DNA from: Tardiphaga sp.
GTDB lineage: Bacteria > Pseudomonadota > Alphaproteobacteria > Rhizobiales > Xanthobacteraceae
Reading direction: 5' to 3'
Length of the DNA stretch: 6,621 nucleotides
NCBI GenBank assembly: GCA_028290765.1
Contig: JAQGJF010000750.1
Location: 1-6,621, forward strand
Part shown: one piece after another, positions 4,297 to 6,621 of the stretch
How positions within the stretch are numbered: position 1 is the first letter of the stretch
Layout of the letters: each line of letters starts with the position of its first letter
The notes under the pieces: generated by a model
The model's input: the letters and a program-made list of their open reading frames with translations, nothing else
What the model was told of the DNA's origin: nothing
Databases searched by the model: none
Made by a program: the position numbers and the translations under genes

Positions 4297-6621
4297 AGCT
4301 GTGCAATGTCTTCAGGGTTGCCATGTACTGATCCAGATCGAACCGATCGACGAGCGAGCGCATTTGAGAGACGAAGTCGGCATGTTCGGGATGATCCGCG
4401 CCGATTTCATCGAGCTTGACCTGGATGGCCCGGATGTAGCCCATCTGTCCCAAGCTGATGAGCTCTTCCACATGCCGCACCGGCGGACGCGACCCGCTGT
4501 TCGGCTTCCAGTAGGAGAGGGGAACGGCATCGGATTCGTACTGCCATTCGATCTTGAGCAACTGCCCGATCAGCTCGAGCAGCCGCGGAATATCGATCGG
4601 CTTCATCAGATAACCGTCGTGAAACGGCTGCGCCAGCGGCGTGCCATGCGCTTCCAGCGCGCTGGCCGAGACCATCAGGATGCGCGCGTGATGGTGGCCG
4701 GTCGACCGCAAGGTCTCCGCCACGGTCCAGCCGTCCATGCCCGACATCGAGATGTCGAGCAGGAAAAGGTCAGGCCGGCAGTGCTGGGCGAGGCTGAGGC
4801 AGCCGGGGCCATCCGGCGCGCTCAAAAGGATGAAGCCGAGCGGCGTCAGCACTTCGCGCAGCAGGTCTCTTTGGGTGGGATCGTCGTCGGTGATCAATAT
4901 GGTCTTGCGTGGACCATGGTAACCGAAGATCGGTGCATCGACCGGCGCGATCCGCGTCGGGTTGGTGACTTCCGACAGCAGGATCTTCATGCGGAACGTG
5001 CTGCCGGCTCCGACCGTAGAGGTGACGCGGATGTCGCCGCCCATCACGCCGGCGAGCAATCTCGAGATGGTCAGGCCCAGGCCGGTTCCGGTTTGCGGCT
5101 GTGAAACCCCGAGCGCGCCGCGCTCGAACGGTGCAAAGATGCGCTCCAGGTCATCCGGCTGGATGCCGGGACCGGTATCGGTCACCTCGAATTCCGCCAC
5201 CGGGCTGCGGTAATGAATGACGAAATGAACGCTGCCCTTCTGGGTGAATTTGATGGCGTTCGAAAGCAGGTTGATCAGAATCTGCCGCACGCGCTTTTCG
5301 TCGGCAAATACCACGAAGGGCAAAACGGTCGGCCGCTTGAAAATGAAATCGATGCCCTTGGCGGCGGCCTGGAGACGAAACATGCCCACAAGCTGATCGA
5401 GAAAATCGGTCAACCGGACCTCGTCGCGCGACAGATACAGCCGGCCGGCCTCGATTTTCGAGATGTCCAGAATGCCGTCGATCAGGCCGGACAAATGATC
5501 GGCGCTGCGGCGGACGACGCGAACCTGATCGCGCGGCTTCTGCAGCAGGCTGGGATCCTGTTCGAGCAACTGCGCATAGCCGCTGATGGCGTTGAGCGGT
5601 GATCGCAATTCGTGGCTGAGGCCGACCACGTAGCGGCTCTTCGCCAAATTGGCGGATTCGGCGACCTCCTTGGCGCGCTGCAACTCGGCGTCGGTCCGCT
5701 TGTGGGCGTTGATTTCCTGCATCAGCAGCGTGGTCTGACGTTTGGTTTCGGCTTCCGCCGCGCGCCGGCTTTGTTGCGCCAGCACGAACAGCCACGCGAC
5801 GACGCCGATGATGATGGTCAGGGCGAAGAACACCTTCCAGAGCACGTCGGAGAGCTGCAGATTGTCGGCGTGAACCGCCGCAGAGGTTTGCAGGTAGATC
5901 AGCCCGAGCGTCAGGCCGACCAATCCCGCGGAAATCAGGAACACCCCGATATATTGTCCAAGCTGCGAATTGATCCGCGCGTAGATCGGCTCCGGCAGGA
6001 TCTTCCCCAGCGTATTGGAGACCTGCACCTGGATTCGCGCATGTGGCTTGCAAAGGTCATGGCAGCGCGCATCCAGCGAACAGCACAGCGAGCAGATCGG
6101 CCCGGCATAAGCGGGGCAGGAGGCCATGTCTTCGGGCTCGAACGAGTGCTCGCAAATGCAGCACTGGATCGCTGGCAGGTTCTGCCAGGCGCGCCTCGGC
6201 TTACGGGCGATGTAATATTTGCCGTCGGTCGCATAGGCGATCAGCGGCGCCGTGACGAACGCGACGATCAACGCGACAAACGGCGCCAATGCCTTCGCCG
6301 TCGGCCCGAACACGCCGTAGAACGCGCTGATCGAGACGATGGTGGCGATCGTCATGGCGCCGACGCCGACCGGATTGATGTCGTAGAGATGCGCGCGCTT
6401 GAATTCCATGTGGGGCGGGCGCAAGCCGAGTGGCTTGTTGACGACGAGATCGGAGACCAGCGCGCCGACCCAGGCGATGGCGACGTTGGAGTAAAGCGCC
6501 AGCGTCTGCTCCAGCGCCTTGTAGACGCCGATCTCCATCAGCAGCAACGCGACCAGACCATTGAACACCAGCCACACCACGCGGCCGGGGTGGCTGTGGT
6601 TGAGGCGGGAGAAGAAATTCG
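4286..6621 (-). CDS. Hybrid sensor histidine kinase with permease-like N-terminus (5' end outside window)
   Basis: Partial membrane sensor kinase that should autophosphorylate and pass phosphate to a receiver. The frame stays open from the right edge, reading NFFSRLNHSHPGR before the GTG at 6580, so that GTG is probably internal. Residues below count from it. Residues 1-117 hold about four hydrophobic helices resembling the C-terminal end of NCS1 (purine/cytosine-type) permeases. A cysteine-rich cluster spans 140-177, and two more helices lie near 208-231 and 247-268. A probable coiled-coil linker leads to the kinase core: H-box SHELRSP with His323, N-box NLLSNAIKFT (437-446), G1 DTGPGI (468-473), FAPFERG, and G2 GTGLGL (498-503). 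A receiver follows (about 560-675) with DDD at 565-567, phospho-acceptor Asp609, Ser638 and Lys660. A helical tail ends the protein. All catalytic residues seen are intact. It overlaps the response regulator gene by 11 bases, implying co-expression. The kinase call is very secure; the NCS1 assignment is by resemblance, and another LeuT-fold transporter family is possible. Confidence 0.93.
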   Translation of the reverse strand, partial: NFFSRLNHSHPGRVVWLVFNGLVALLLMEIGVYKALEQTLALYSNVAIAWVGALVSDLVVNKPLGLRPPHMEFKRAHLYDINPVGVGAMTIATIVSISAFYGVFGPTAKALAPFVALIVAFVTAPLIAYATDGKYYIARKPRRAWQNLPAIQCCICEHSFEPEDMASCPAYAGPICSLCCSLDARCHDLCKPHARIQVQVSNTLGKILPEPIYARINSQLGQYIGVFLISAGLVGLTLGLIYLQTSAAVHADNLQLSDVLWKVFFALTIIIGVVAWLFVLAQQSRRAAEAETKRQTTLLMQEINAHKRTDAELQRAKEVAESANLAKSRYVVGLSHELRSPLNAISGYAQLLEQDPSLLQKPRDQVRVVRRSADHLSGLIDGILDISKIEAGRLYLSRDEVRLTDFLDQLVGMFRLQAAAKGIDFIFKRPTVLPFVVFADEKRVRQILINLLSNAIKFTQKGSVHFVIHYRSPVAEFEVTDTGPGIQPDDLERIFAPFERGALGVSQPQTGTGLGLTISRLLAGVMGGDIRVTSTVGAGSTFRMKILLSEVTNPTRIAPVDAPIFGYHGPRKTILITDDDPTQRDLLREVLTPLGFILLSAPDGPGCLSLAQHCRPDLFLLDISMSGMDGWTVAETLRSTGHHHARILMVSASALEAHGTPLAQPFHDGYLMKPIDIPRLLELIGQLLKIEWQYESDAVPLSYWKPNSGSRPPVRHVEELISLGQMGYIRAIQVKLDEIGADHPEHADFVSQMRSLVDRFDLDQYMATLKTLHSYDH
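6050..6163 (-). other. Cysteine-rich putative metal-binding cluster inside the sensor kinase
   Basis: Residues 140-177 (numbered from the GTG at 6580) contain nine cysteines: 140, 141, 143, 155, 163, 166, 167, 173 and 177. Histidines at 145, 174 and 180 lie close by. The spacing includes CCxC, CxxCC and CxxxC. The cluster sits between the permease-like helices and the next pair of membrane helices, in a stretch preceded by basic residues (ARKPRR), which suggests a cytoplasmic position. The pattern would suit a zinc-binding fold, an iron-sulfur site or a redox switch; the sequence alone does not decide. I do not recognise a named domain. Confidence 0.7.

Noticed and set aside
4034..5104. Long plus-strand open frame of 356 codons opposite the kinase gene
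   Set aside because: It is antisense to a gene with intact kinase and receiver motifs. Its product is rich in Arg, His and Gln with no recognisable domain, as expected of a shadow frame in GC-rich DNA.
6578..6580. GTG as a true start of the kinase
   Set aside because: The frame continues open to the window edge with plausible membrane-protein sequence, and the GTG falls within a hydrophobic helix, so it is most likely an internal valine.

Overview
All five genes lie on the minus strand, so the window reads biologically from right to left. The GC-rich composition, the gene families and the palindromic repeat at the left edge suggest an alphaproteobacterium of the Bradyrhizobium/Rhodopseudomonas type. 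This is inferred from family style and a remembered repeat, not from a database search.

The right half (3367-6621) is a two-component signalling module. First comes a hybrid sensor histidine kinase cut by the right window edge. Its visible N-terminus resembles the last membrane helices of a purine/cytosine-type (NCS1) permease. After that come a cysteine-rich cluster, two further membrane helices, a complete kinase core, a receiver domain and a helical tail. It overlaps by 11 bases a response regulator with a receiver, a PAS-like middle and a LuxR/NarL-type DNA-binding domain.

A 220-base intergenic region (3147-3366) follows. It holds a possible terminator-like dyad, a candidate sigma70-like promoter with an 11-base-spaced direct repeat beside it, two overlapping hairpin options in the leader, and a strong Shine-Dalgarno sequence.

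The left half (59-3146) is an ABC importer operon of the sugar (CUT1/MalEFG-like) type. It encodes a Tat-exported solute-binding protein and then MalF-type and MalG-type permeases, joined by two 4-base GTGA overlaps. No ATPase gene is present. A REP-like palindrome follows the last permease and appears to run off the left edge.

The simplest reading is a sense-and-import locus: the kinase detects a small molecule, perhaps through its permease-like domain, and the regulator controls the neighbouring importer. The substrate cannot be read from the sequence. No stretch over 300 bases lacks a gene, and I saw no RNA genes, insertion sequences or CRISPR array.
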